64,000 nucleotides of DNA from Eublepharis macularius (lineage: Eukaryota; Chordata; Lepidosauria; Squamata; Eublepharidae): positions 160,400,676 through 160,464,675 of the forward strand of contig NC_072792.1 of the NCBI RefSeq assembly GCF_028583425.1. The letters are read 5' to 3'. A program made the translations under genes and the position numbers. The notes below the pieces were generated by a model. The model had not been told where the DNA came from. It was given only the letters and a program-made list of their open reading frames with translations, and ran no database searches. How positions within the stretch are numbered: the stretch's first letter is position 1; the number at the start of each line of letters is the position of its first letter. Of the stretch, positions 42,732-53,420 are shown piece by piece.

Positions 42732-45573
42732 CATGTCTGCAGCTGGGGAGGCAGTAAATCCAATCACCTTGGTCATTTTGCATTTGGCATTCCATTCATG
42801 CCTTCCACTCCCAGGCGGGACTTGACAGCTCTTGCTTAGCTGGCTGGAATTCCCCTAATGCAGATCAGGCTGCATTAATTCAGGGGCTCTATGATTTTTA
42901 TATCACGGGTCTGTATTAAATATGTGGAGGCTGGGGCTGACTGCTTACAATTTGGGTTATGTCAGAAGCCCTAGGTTTCATGGGATAAGTCTGCACTGTG
43001 TTCGTTTCCACTAATGATGTTGTCCCAGGTTTCAGAATGCCAATATAGGTGTAAGAAAGACTGTTCCTGCATGACCTGGCCTTCCAACATTATCTAAGCT
43101 AGATAGGAAGGAGCTGCCCTAGAGAGGCTCCCATACCATGAAGGTAATGAACCTAAAATACAACTACTCCAGAGTTCCCTCTTCACATATAGCCGTAGAA
43201 ACAATATGGAATCCTCATGCATCTGTAGTCTACCTAAACATTTACAATTTTGTGGGCAGATCCCATGACACAGATCTTTCTGCCTAATGACCTTCAGACT
43301 GGGAGGAAGTATGCCAACGGATAGGCATTAGCTACATAATTAGCTGATAATTCACAGGTAGCTTGTAGTCATGTGGTTCCTACAGCACTGCAGTTATGCC
43401 TGGTCTTGGCCAGATGAGAGAAATGAGGCAGAACAGTATGAAGTGCACTGCAATCCATGATGTGAGGTTTAGGCCGGGCAAACTGCATTCTGCGATTTTC
43501 CATGAAATGTTTTATGCTTTTATGCTTCTGGGTCATTATTGGTTGGGTTTTTAATGGTTTTTAATTTGTGTGTTTTTAAAAAATGATTTTATCTTCTTTT
43601 ATTTTGTGAGCTGCCTTGAGCATGTCTCCGGAGAGGAAGCATATAAATAAATAAATAAATAAATACATTCAATACAAGTGCTGGAGTTTAAAGACAGATA
43701 ACTAGCAGCAGTTACATTGGCAGAAATAACTTGGTGCACAGTTGCCAACTGAGCCTAGTGACAGGACATGTTGAATTGCAAAAGAAGAAGAAGAAAAAGC
43801 AGACAGATTCACAACAGCCTCAAGTATTGGACTGATTCAAAAGGAATATATAAATGCATGGTTCTTTTTTCTTTTCGAAATTATGAAACCTGGTTACACT
43901 GGAGCTTTCTGCAAGGAAACTTTTAGGCTATAGCAATTATTTTTAATTACTTTTTCCCCCTATCAGTATTTGAATTCTATAACCTGAGAAAGGCTTCCTT
44001 GTCGATCTTAATAAGCTAGGATGGACTGGCTACTCAAACTGACTGGGGAAGTTCTTGGTGGACTGCTGTCCTAGAGTGAGCAGCCTGGAGCAAGCGGAGC
44101 CAAGATACGGTAGCTCTGCAACTACTGTAGAGGCTGATTGGTTCTGACCTTCAGTTGCTTGTTGTTGCCCCACTGCCGACTATGGAAGTAGCCAGTGGGG
44201 GAACCCAGTCCACTGATGGTGCTGCAGCCTGTTCTGAGTGGAACCTCTTTTCCAGTTCTGGTTTGTAGAGCCACAGGCGCCACTGAGCTTGGCCTGTTCC
44301 TGGGCCATTTTAACTTCCCAGTCTGCCCCTGCTTGTAAGTTACTCCAGTCTATAAAATGCATGGGATTTTTACTCTATTAAACTCTTGGCAGTCCTAGTA
44401 GGTGGCAAGAAGCCTGGAATGTTCTATTCTTAGTCCAAGAAAAATATAAGTAGGTCAAGTTACAATAGCCCCTGTAAACATCATCACTGCTCCATGTTGT
44501 CCTTGTTCAGTCTTAGGACTGAAATGGCCAATAGGCTTTGCAGGGGGTAACTCTGCTTAGAATTGCCCTGTAAATCAGGGATGGAAAGGCAAGTGTGCGC
44601 TAAAGAGAGAGCACAGCCTTCAATGGTGTGTAATGGCGTGGGCTCTAGGGGTAACTGGTATGAGAATGGGGGTGTTACAAAGGTGTTTCAGTTTTAATCG
44701 AGAAAAACTGTGGACAGTATGTAACAAAAAACTATTCACTATTATTATTAAGCACAACATATTTCTATTTATTGCTACTCCTTAATTACATTACAAGGAT
44801 GTTTATTTACTGAACATTTTCTCTAAAAATATGTGAGCATCTATTTTTGCACTGTGCTGAGGTTTACATACTGTAAGTTTTGATAACAAAATCTCAGGTT
44901 TATTTACAGGACTATTTTCAACATTTGTTTTATTTTCTTCCTTCATTTCTCAGCTGGCAAAACATTTAGGTACCTGAGGGAACGCTCAGAATTTTTATTT
45001 CACTGTGGACCCAGTGCCCTTGCCTGTTACTGTACAGTCAACCCTCCCCTGCCACCCCGAACACTGTTTCTGTGTGTCCTATAAACACTGTGGCTTTAAG
45101 GCACTAAGGCCCTGAATAAAATATCCATCTTGATATCAAACACAGGGACCCAGACAAAGATGGGAAGTACCCTAGGCTTTCTCATATGGGAGCAGTCAAC
45201 TGCCTGAATGCTCCAAGGAGTACATTAATCAGTGATCTCAAGAAAGCCTCCAGAGTTCCCTTGCCCACAAGACAGTGACCCACGTTTGCATAACAATGAC
45301 CATAGCCTTCAACTCCTTCCCCGAGGGTGTTTCCACACGCCCTTAAAGGGACGGCCCACTCACAGAACTCTGGCAACATCTCCATTTGCAAAACATTTGT
45401 GGCCCTTTGGCTTCCGTTTTTTCAGTGCTTTTTTTGTGACTGTGAAAAGTGCATTCCCAGAAAAGGTGCTGAAAAAACGGAAGCCAAACGGACATGTCTG
45501 GATTCCTGGGGAAAAGCTACCAGCATTTGGTGAGTGGGCTGTTGCTTTATGGGTCCAAGTCTCCCGGCTAACT
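42732..45573. other. Intergenic; LINE-like tail at 43560-43670, otherwise nothing
   Basis: TTTTGTGAGCTGCCTTGAGC then (AAAT)n at 43645-43668 is a plus-strand LINE-like 3' end. Half of a palindromic MITE (AACTCTGCTTAGAATTGCCC) lies near 44550. No exon or RNA gene recognised in the rest. Confidence 0.5.
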
Positions 45574-45777
45574 CAGGGCTTTTTTTCAGCAGGAATGCGG
45601 TGGAATGGAGTTCCAGAACCTCTTGAAAATGGTCACATGGCCGGTGGCACCGCCCTCCGCAATCTAAACTCCCCTCTGCCTGGAGATCAGGGGGGTGGGG
45701 CCACCAGCCATGTGACCATTTTCTCCGAGGGCAACCCACTGAGTTCCGCCACCTCTTTTCCCAGAAAAAAAGCCCTG
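45574..45777. mobile_element. hAT-like MITE, same family as 10588-10898
   Basis: CAGGGCTTTTTTTCAGCAGG at the left and CCAGAAAAAAAGCCCTG at the right are inverted ends. The inner GGTCACATGGCCGGTGG is answered by CCAGCCATGTGACC. It is shorter than 10588-10898 because part of one palindromic arm is missing. Flanking 8-mers GGCTAACT and CATAAACT match only partly. The long frame at 45232-45882 runs through it and is not a gene. Confidence 0.72.
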
Positions 45778-45949
45778 CATAAACTCAGCCCATCTCTTGG
45801 ACATTGGCAGCAGGAATTAATCATGCCCTCATCTCCTTGTAACTCAGTCACCTACAACTTAACTTGTCTCCTGATGCCTTAATGCATCTTCTTAACACAT
45901 CTTCTAGCACTCTCTTTGCCAAAGAAAACAATTTAATAAGATATTTACA

Positions 45950-46035
45950 GTGTAGTCCTGTGCAGAGTTAGTTCAATCTAAACCTATTGATCTCAATGGG
46001 CCAAAGCAACTCTGGATAGGATCACACTTTTTACT
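45950..46035. repeat. Palindromic MITE copy
   Basis: GTAGTCCTGTGCAGAGTTAG, a centre with TTGATCTCAATGGGCC and GCAACTCTGGATAGGATCAC give the same symmetric layout as 19575-19627. Confidence 0.5.
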
Positions 46036-47037
46036 ATGCGGGGAGGGTGGAATATAAATGTAATAAATTAAATTAAATACTATATTGTTTTTCTATATTA
46101 TTTTGCTGTATTACCATATTGTCATAACCATATCAAACAATACAATTTCATGTGCTGTTTAAGTTACATATAATGTATTTCAAGTTCTTTAAGAGGTAAT
46201 GTTACAGTCTGATAAGAAAGTAAGTGCATATATTTCATTTCCCCCCAAATGCCTTTTTTCCAAAGTTTTGCCATAGGTAATATCTAAAGAGAAAGATGTC
46301 AGTTCAATGAAAATGAGTATTTTGCAGCCTTTATCAAGCAATGCATATAAGAAGAAAAATGCAGTACAACCCATTGCCCAATAGTTGATCAAAAAGACTA
46401 AATATACTAGGTAAGATGAAGTAAACCTTGAGATTACATCATGGAATTTTAAGATAGCAAAATCAGGAACGAGTCTATTAATGTGCTTTTCAACAGACTG
46501 GGGACCACAGCAAGACAGTGTCTTCTCCCCCCTTTGGTTGTCTCTCTCCCTCAAATTAAAAAGCTCCAAACGCTTTAGAATTTCCTTGTTGTTTGACTCT
46601 CTTCATCAGCTGCTAGCTTTTTAATCTGATATTTCTATTTTTTTCTTCGCTTCACAAGGCTGAGGATGCAACCTGAAACCAGCACTGTTTTAAATCTGCT
46701 CACCAACTCAGCTTTTCACATACGATTCTTCCAAGATGAGACCTTATGGTAATGGTATGATTTTTTTCCTCCCACCTTCCTTTTCATGTGTGTGTGTGTA
46801 GCTAGCTAGCTGAAGAGTTCTGGAGAATTTGGTTGGTCCTAATAAAAGATGGCTTTTATTTTTGGATTCAGCATTTTATTTGCCCTTTTTTGTATAATTT
46901 CTACTGCGTGCCCAACTGCACATTACGTAACAGAACTGTGATCTTCAATACAAAAATCCTAAAATGTAGCCACTGGAGGTGAGGAAATTTTTCAAGGCTA
47001 AGACATGAGGAGTAGATCTTTCCCCTCAATGTCATTT
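46036..47037. other. Intergenic, no gene recognised
   Basis: AT-rich sequence. A 126-codon minus-strand frame (46189-46569) has no recognisable domain. Confidence 0.5.
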
Positions 47038-47146
47038 TCCAGTTTGGTGTAATGGTTAAGAGTGTGGAACTCTAGTCTGGAGAGCCAAGTTTGATTCCCC
47101 ACTCCTCCACTTGAAGCCAGCTGGGTGACCTTGGGTCAGTCACAGC
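47038..47146 (+). repeat. tRNA-derived SINE family B, left part (split by hAT)
   Basis: CAGTTTGGTGTAATGGTTAA, GTTTGATTCCCCACTCCTCC and GCTGGGTGACCTTGGGTCAG are the head and body. The SINE resumes at 47892 with CCTCTCTCAGCCCCACCCAC after the hAT insertion and one TSD copy. Confidence 0.82.
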
Positions 47147-47154
47147 TTCTAGGA

Positions 47155-47303
47155 CAGTGATGGCGAACCTTTTTGAGCCCAAGTGCCCAAACTGCAACAC
47201 AAAACCAACTTATTTATTTCAAAGTGCCAACACTGCAATTAAACCTGAATACTGAGGTTTTAGTTAAGAAAAAACAACTCATACAGTTGTCTGAACTAAT
47301 TCA

Positions 47304-47344
<41 letters not shown>

Positions 47345-47883
47345 ATCTCTCTCTCTCACTCACTCAGGAGCCACGAATGAAAGTAAAGCAAGTTCAATCA
47401 AAGCCGTTTGCCCTTCTTTACACCAGCAGCCTGGCTTGCAAGCACTCTCTCTCTCACTCAAGAGCCACGACTGAAAGTAAAGCAAGTTAAATCAAAGCAG
47501 TTTGCCCTTCTTTACACCAGCAGCCCAGCTTGCTAGCACTCTCTCTCTCTCTCTCACTCACTCAAGAGCCACGACTGAAAGTAATGCAAATTAAACCAAA
47601 GCAGCTTACTCTTCTTTAGAAAGCCAGCCCCAGTAGCCCAGCTGCTGCCTCCGCTTCCTGCTGCTAAAGAGATGGGCAGCAGGGAGGCAGCCTTGAGGAA
47701 AAGGAATCACGTGGGCAGGGCCAAAACCCATGTGATCTCTGCTCAGAGCTACTGGAACGCCGTTCCAGGCATTCCCCCTCCAAATGAGCCCTGGATCTAG
47801 TGATCGGCGACTTGGCTCGTGTGCCCACAGAGAGGGCTCTGCGTGCCAGCTGTGGCACGCGTGCCATAGGTTCGCCACTGCTG
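47155..47883. mobile_element. hAT-like element inserted in a SINE, 8-bp TSD
   Basis: The left end is CAGTGATGGCGAACCTTTTT and the right end ATAGGTTCGCCACTGCTG. The inverted ends agree at 13 of the first 16 positions. TTCTAGGA is duplicated exactly (47147-47154 and 47884-47891). The interior has a (CT)n tract, three tandem ~95-bp units and an end of another hAT-like family near 47745-47793. No transposase is encoded. Confidence 0.82.
47356..47630 (+). repeat. Three tandem ~95-bp units inside the hAT element
   Basis: Each unit carries GAGCCACGA(A/C)TGAAAGTAA, then CAAAGC(C/A)G(T/C)TT, then CTTTACACCAGCAGCC (diverged in the third unit) and a CTCTCT run. The units begin near 47369, 47461 and 47566. 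They differ by scattered substitutions, and the CT run varies in length between units. Confidence 0.8.
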
Positions 47884-47926
47884 TTCTAGGACCTCTCTCA
47901 GCCCCACCCACCTCTCAGGGTGTTAC

Positions 47927-47927
<1 letters not shown>

Positions 47928-47973
<46 letters not shown>

Positions 47974-48150
47974 TTTGTATTCTGCCCTCCCCACATCAGC
48001 AGGCCCAGGGTGGATTACAACTAAAATTTAAATTACATATCACAATTTATACAATTTAAAACCATAAAACATTTAAATACCATAGTTAAAATACATATAT
48101 ATAAACATATATATTATTTCTGCAGTGAGAAAATAAAATGGTACCCAGAC
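47928..48150 (-). repeat. LINE-like 3' end with long (TTTA)n
   Basis: The 12-13 TTTA units (47928-47978) are followed by TGTATTCTGCCCTCCCCACA and CAGGGTGGATTACAACTAAA. Same 3' end as 2048, 17341 and 51660. The poly-TTTA run abuts the end of the split SINE. Confidence 0.7.
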
Positions 48151-48429
48151 AGGACAAGACAGGACAAGGTAGGGGGCAATTTTGAATGGGATGAAAGGTA
48201 CAGAGAAAAAAGATTCAGTACCTGTTTCCCCTGCCTCTGCTCTGAAGAAACTGACATTCCTCAATTAAAAAAATAAAAGTTGGAAGATGGAGTAGCCATG
48301 AATCTCCTGTGCACATTTGGCCCTTACATTAATTCTGGATTCAGTACTGGTCTCTCAGTATTAGGAAGAGGATAACATTATGTGTATTTGTAATGAATCA
48401 TATTCTAGCACTAAAAAGAAATGTTATGT

Positions 48430-48655
48430 AGTGGTTTAGAGCAGCAGGACTTTATTCTGGAGAACAGGGTTTAATTCCCCACTCCTCCGCTTGAAGCCAG
48501 CTGGGTGACCTTGGGTCAGACACAGCTCTCTCGGAGCTCTCTCAGCTCTACCCACCTCCCGGGGTGATTGTCTTGAGGATAATAATAACACACTTCATAA
48601 ACCGCTCTGAATAGGCAATATGTTGTCCTGAAGGGCGGTTTATAAATCAAATCCT
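48430..48655 (+). repeat. tRNA-derived SINE, family B
   Basis: GTAGTGGTTTAGAGCAGCAG, GGTTTAATTCCCCACTCCTC, TGACCTTGGGTCAGACACAG and the tail TCCTGAAGGGCGGTTTATAA. A full-length plus copy. Confidence 0.83.
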
Positions 48656-49390
48656 TGGTGTTACTGTCAAATTCTGACCTTTTTCCTTCCGAAGCTTTAT
48701 TTCCTGAACTTTCCTATGGTAGGAATAGCTGTTTAGGGAAGGCTGGCCTTAATCTACATTCATTGGCTTGAAATATCCTAAGGGAAAACCTGCTTCAGCC
48801 TCATAAGGAGAAACTGCATCAGGAGCATCATGGAAGAAATCCATCATGTCACCATTTGAGGTCTGCTTCTCCCACTTCACCCCACTGGTCAAACTGACCA
48901 GTGTCCCCAAATTATCAATAGTAGCCCTTGATTTCAAGTGTTTCTTGACAAACGCTGAGGAAGATTACTAATAATAATACCATTAATTAATATTAATAAA
49001 TGTGATGCACAAAGTACACACATGAATTATTATTCTTTGACAAGGTGTGAGTGCAATGTGCAAAGGCCTCAAGATACTTCTGGAAAGAAGAGAATGAGAT
49101 TTCTGATAATGCATTGAAACAAATGGCCTCAGTTGTACAACAAATACCTGCTGGTATCCTTATCTTGAAAAGAAGTAAAATTAATAACTACTTCTGTCAA
49201 AGCTGTATCAGAGAAAACAGTGATTTTTTTTTAAAAAATAAGCATTTTATTTTAACTTGGATGTAATGCATTGCATAGTTAATTCCCCCACATGGAGTCA
49301 AGTATGTTATGGTCAAGAACTAGGATGCACAATGTATGGCAGTCAGGGGATCAACAAATGGAGTCCTTTGTTTGCTTGTTTGAAACATTT
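48656..49390. other. Intergenic, no gene recognised
   Basis: No recognisable exon, RNA or repeat. Confidence 0.5.
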
Positions 49391-49930
49391 ACATGCCACC
49401 TTTAAATAGTAAATAACATTTATTTATTTATTTAAAACATTTATACACAAACTTTCCACCCAAATAGCGTCTCCAAGGCAGTGAATATAGGTGTTAAAAC
49501 ATTTAAAACATTAAAATACATTTAAAATGTATATATAGATATTTAACAGCAGAATAAGAACATATAGCCATACAAACAAACACACATCCCGGAAAGAGGG
49601 ACAGTAAGTTTACTGGAAGTATGGCATTCAAAACAAAGAAGTCTTCATCTGCTGGCAGAAGACTATGACGGTGGGAGACAGACACATCTCCCTGAGGAAG
49701 GAGTTCCAAAGTTTTGGTGCCATGACCAAGAAGACCCTTTCTCAGGTTGCCATCCACATACCCTCTGATAACGAGGGCGCCCAAACTAAGGCCTCTGAAA
49801 ATGACCAGAGTGGACAACTAGGTTTATATGCGAGAAGGCGGTCCTTAAACTATGTTGGCGCCAAGCGTCTTAAACTGGGCTCATTGAGAGCTAGTGTAGA
49901 TGAAACAAGACTGGAGCAATTAGTCTGTGT
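49391..49930. repeat. LINE-derived 3' region
   Basis: (TTTA)-rich tail near 49420, AAACTTTCCACCCAAATAGC and then a GC-richer body (CTCCCTGAGGAAGGAGTTCC, GACCAAGAAGACCCTTTCTC). The layout parallels 2048-2535. It is a dispersed repeat; the LINE class is inferred. Confidence 0.45.
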
Positions 49931-49932
49931 GT

Positions 49933-50150
49933 AAGGTTGCCAACCTCCAGGTGGGGCTTGGAGATCTCCCAGAATTACATTTGATTGCAAGATAACAGAG
50001 GTCATTTTCCCTGGAGAAAATGGCTGCACTGGGAGGTTAGACTCTATGGCATTATTCCCTGCTGAGCTTCCCCCCCCCCAAATCCCACCCTCTCTGCGCT
50101 CCACCCCCCAAATTTCCAGGAATTTCCCAACCCAGAGTTGACAAACCTGT
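49933..50150. mobile_element. Inverted-repeat element (AGGTTGCCAAC type)
   Basis: It starts AAGGTTGCCAACCTCCAGGT and ends near CCCAGAGTTGACAAACCT. TTCCCTGGAGAAAATGGCTG is the complement of the CCATTTTCTCCAGGGGAA block at 14259-14457, so it is the reverse copy. Confidence 0.58.
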
Positions 50151-50399
50151 CCCTTTGACCCACTCTAGTCAGCATTCTGGCTGCATCACTTGGCATCTAT
50201 AAAACTTTGTAGGAATTTGTCTTCCATATTTTCTTTGGAATGGCGCTTGAGGGAGGATCCTCAGCTGGCCTGGAGAAAAATGGCCTGCTCCTTTTCTTCA
50301 AGCCACTTAACAACTCTATCATTCATTTATTTACTTCATTTATACCCCACTTTTCTCTCCTAAGTGACTTTCGACATTCTGTCTTCCTCTGTCCTCGCA

Positions 50400-51240
50400 T
50401 TGTGTGGGGATTTGAACCTGGGTCACAGGTGGCCAGTTTTAAGTATTTAAGGGTAGTACTACAAGCCTCTAGTTTGAGGAAGGCACACTGTGATTATGTA
50501 GCCAATGCCAGACAGCAATCTGCCCTTAATGTAATCAAATTTCTTCACATTAAGGGTCGGACTCGTCATTATATTCCAGAAACTCTTAAAACTATTTCAG
50601 GCCAAAACATTGGCACAGTTACTATATGGGACCATGCTAGGGCCACCTTCTTCATGTTTTATACTTCTGGAATGTGAGCAATTAAAATTCTTGAGAGCTG
50701 CTCTCCAGTTGTCTCATTGTATTTCAAATGCTATCTTACATTTGCAAACTGGCATGGTAAAAGTGGAGGCCAGGGTGTGCCTTGCCTTGTTCAACCTTTG
50801 GTTAAAGTTAAATTTAAGTCCCTGGGGCTTATCTCCTTTGCTCTTTGATGACAGCTATGAGTCTGCATGGTTAAAGGCAGTCAAAAATAAGTTGGAGAGT
50901 TTGGGTTTCTCTTCTCATTCTGTTCCGGAGCTGGGGTATGAACAGGCAAAACAAACTCTGAAGCAGAGCATGCTGGATATTGAGCAGCAGACATCTAGAA
51001 GGCACCAACTTTTTTGGCTCCAGACAGTTCTAGATATGTAGTTTCTTCAGCCGCCTATCTCTCTCAATTGGAGAGTCATAGGAACGCCAGTCATAGGAAG
51101 GCATTTTCACTTGCAAGAAACCAAACCCTCCCCTCTGCAGTTTTAGAGGGGTGACATAAAAAGGTTCAGATTGAAAACAGGTTATGCCCTTGCAGTACGG
51201 GGGAGATTGAAACCACAGAACATGTTTTATTTCATTGCCC
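50400..51240 (+). pseudogene. Non-LTR retrotransposon ORF2 C-terminal region, frameshifted
   Basis: One frame reads FKYLRVVLQASSLRKAHCDY and VANARQQSALNVIKF. Another frame reads LLYGTMLGPP, LKFLRAALQLSHCISNAILH, KVEARVCLALFNLWLKL and LDIEQQTSRRHQL. Near 51183 a third stretch encodes CPCSTGEIETTEHVLFHCPF, the terminal Cys/His motif. This order matches the region after the RT of Jockey/I-like or CR1-like LINEs. At least two frameshifts and stops make it a dead fragment. I did not assign the clade. Confidence 0.65.
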
Positions 51241-51295
51241 CTTCTATCAAAAAATTTGTATCAAGACATTGTAAGAATCTGTAAGGACTACAGTG

Positions 51296-52045
51296 GACAG
51301 ACATGGATGCAACATTTTATCACATATGGTGGACATGCAAGAAGGTACGAAGATACTGGAAAAAATACATGAAGAAATGCAGAAGATTTTCAAGCTCAGG
51401 TTTGAGTTGAATACGAAAAATATGCTATTAAATATTCTGCTGAGTAATATTACAAAAGAACATGGAGAACTTTTTAAGTATATGGTGAAAGCTGCGAGAG
51501 TAGTATATGCAGCAAAATGGAAGACAGAATCTTGCATGAAATGTCTGAGTGGGTAGATAAATTAGATGAATATGCATCGAAGGCTAAATTAACTTCTTAT
51601 GTGCATAATGGACCGATATTGGAATTCCAGAAAAAGTGTAAAGATTTCTTTGATTACCTATTTATTTATTTCATTGGCTTTCTATTATGCCCTCCCCGCA
51701 AGCGGACTCAAGGCGGATTACATCATTCAAAACACGATAACAACAAAGCTAAGAAAAATCAAGAGTAGTTAATACAGAAATAGAGTAATCATAACACAGA
51801 GACCTTAAAAGTGTTGAGTATAAAGCATGAAAGAGATGATTGATTAAAAACTATTGATATTAAATTTTAAGTATAAACAATTAAGGAGAGAAAAGAACTA
51901 TCCCATAAGCTAATTGTGTTGCCACATATTTTAAATATATTTTTCTGTTGTAGTTCAAAGGTAGTACTTTGTATTCTGTATAAGTTTCTATGCACTTTCT
52001 ATTGTCATTTCTATTTTTTTTCAAATAAAACATAAAAAAATAAGA
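51296..52045 (+). pseudogene. L1 LINE ORF2 3' end and 3' UTR, interrupted by a tail repeat
   Basis: Frames around 51305-51650 give ATFYHIWWTCKKVRRYWKK, the characteristic L1 ORF2 C-terminal block. IHEEMQKIFKLRFELNTKNM, EWVDKLDEYASKAKL and FQKKCKDFFDYL follow. Frameshifts split it. A LINE-like (TTTA) 3' end lies at 51656-51760. L1 3' UTR-like sequence resumes and ends in an A-rich tail with AATAAAACATAAAAAAATA near 52025. Confidence 0.7.
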
Positions 52046-52985
52046 AGAAATTCGTATTAAGTTCATCTTCCTCTTACTTAATAGGTATCCTGGCTGTTCG
52101 GAAACAGTGTATATACCATGCTGGCTCTCAGTGAATATGTGCCAATATTATGAGCTTGGAAAGCATTCTCAAAAACAGGCAAATTTCCCCTGAAAGCTCA
52201 CTGAAAAAGCTTGGAGGTAGAGCCACATCTAAATCAAATGAGGAGATTTTGTCCATCTGCAGTCTGTACACCACTGGTGAATGAGGGCCTGTTAATATAT
52301 CCATTATGATGCAGAAATGCAACTACTTAGAAACTATTTTTCCTTCCTCTCCCTATAGTACATGTATTCTCTTTGTTTGTTGGACTCAACAAACCTTTCT
52401 CTGTCCTCTCTTTCCCCCCTTACTTTGGCGCTGTCCTTATTTCCAGTTTACCCAGGGTGCTTGATGAGGGAGTGTGTCCTGAAGTCTCCTAGCAACAGCA
52501 GTATGCTTGAAAATGCCTTATGTATAAAAGAAAACATGCCATCTGTTCACAAAGCAACATGATCTGGCGCATAACAATCAGTGGAGGGGAAGTGAGAAGT
52601 ACAACTGTTACATCTGGCACAAGTGTTGTCAGCATCTTCTAAGCTGTACCTACCACAGAGAAAGATTAGAAAAGTATCAGCTATAGATAAAGATATGTAT
52701 ACCCTCTGTAATACAAGATCAACATCCTTTAGCATTTAAATGCTACTCAACAGCTTCTCTGAAATCACAAGCTCTCTGCATCAGAGGGCATGTTGGTAGC
52801 TACGTGCCTATTCTGAAAATATCTCCTCCTCCTCATTACAGTGTTACATGAGTGTTTAGCGGCCACAATTAAGATCAAGGCCAAATTGTTCAAAGCATAC
52901 CGACGCTTCAAGGATCCTGCAGCATTTAGTGGTTCTCATATGGATAAAGAGCAAACAGTAATTCCAAAGACGTTATTCATGAATG
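52046..52985. other. Intergenic, no gene recognised
   Basis: No exon, RNA gene or repeat recognised. Confidence 0.5.
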
Positions 52986-53110
52986 CATGGTTAGAACGTT
53001 GGACTAGAAACTGGAAGACCCCAGTTGGAATCCTTAGTCCACCATGGAACTCGCTGCATGACCTTGAGCGAATCACTCTCTCTCAGCCTAAACTGAGGCT
53101 TGTATGTATG
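52986..53110 (+). repeat. CORE-type SINE fragment
   Basis: GCATGGTTAGAACGTTGGAC, GGAATCCTTAGTCCACCATG and TGACCTTGAGCGAATCACTC are a diverged head and body of the family C SINE. The tail is missing. Confidence 0.6.
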
Positions 53111-53149
53111 CCTTTCCCCTTGATGGCAGTGCCTACCTTGCTCTCTTTT

Positions 53150-53420
53150 AGGCACCAAGGTAAAATATTTCTGTTTAGCCAGGCTTTTAGCTAAAGGACT
53201 TCATCTTTTTTAGCTGTCTTATGGTCAGTTCCTAGCCTACAGACTGTTTTATCAACAACGTTTTAGACTGCTTTAAGTGTTTTTATAATCCAGCTTGCTT
53301 TTATTGACTGTTTTATTAGTAATGTTTTTATTGATCTTAACTTGATTGATTTTTGCTTTTATTTACTCTCATTGATCATTTTTAGTTGTTTTTACTGTTT
53401 TAACTGTGAGCCGTAGGCTT
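53150..53420 (+). repeat. LINE 3' UTR fragment
   Basis: TTAGCCAGGCTTTTAGCTAA, then T-rich sequence (GACTGTTTTATTAGTAATGT) and CTGTGAGCCGTAGGC. This is a LINE-like 3' end without coding sequence. Confidence 0.4.

Noticed and set aside
45232-45882. 216-codon open frame on +
   Set aside because: It passes through the hAT-like MITE at 45574-45777 and its palindromic GC-rich arms. No domain or splice context.
47173-47490. 105-codon frame with Ser-Leu repeats
   Set aside because: It comes from the CT tract and tandem units in the hAT element.
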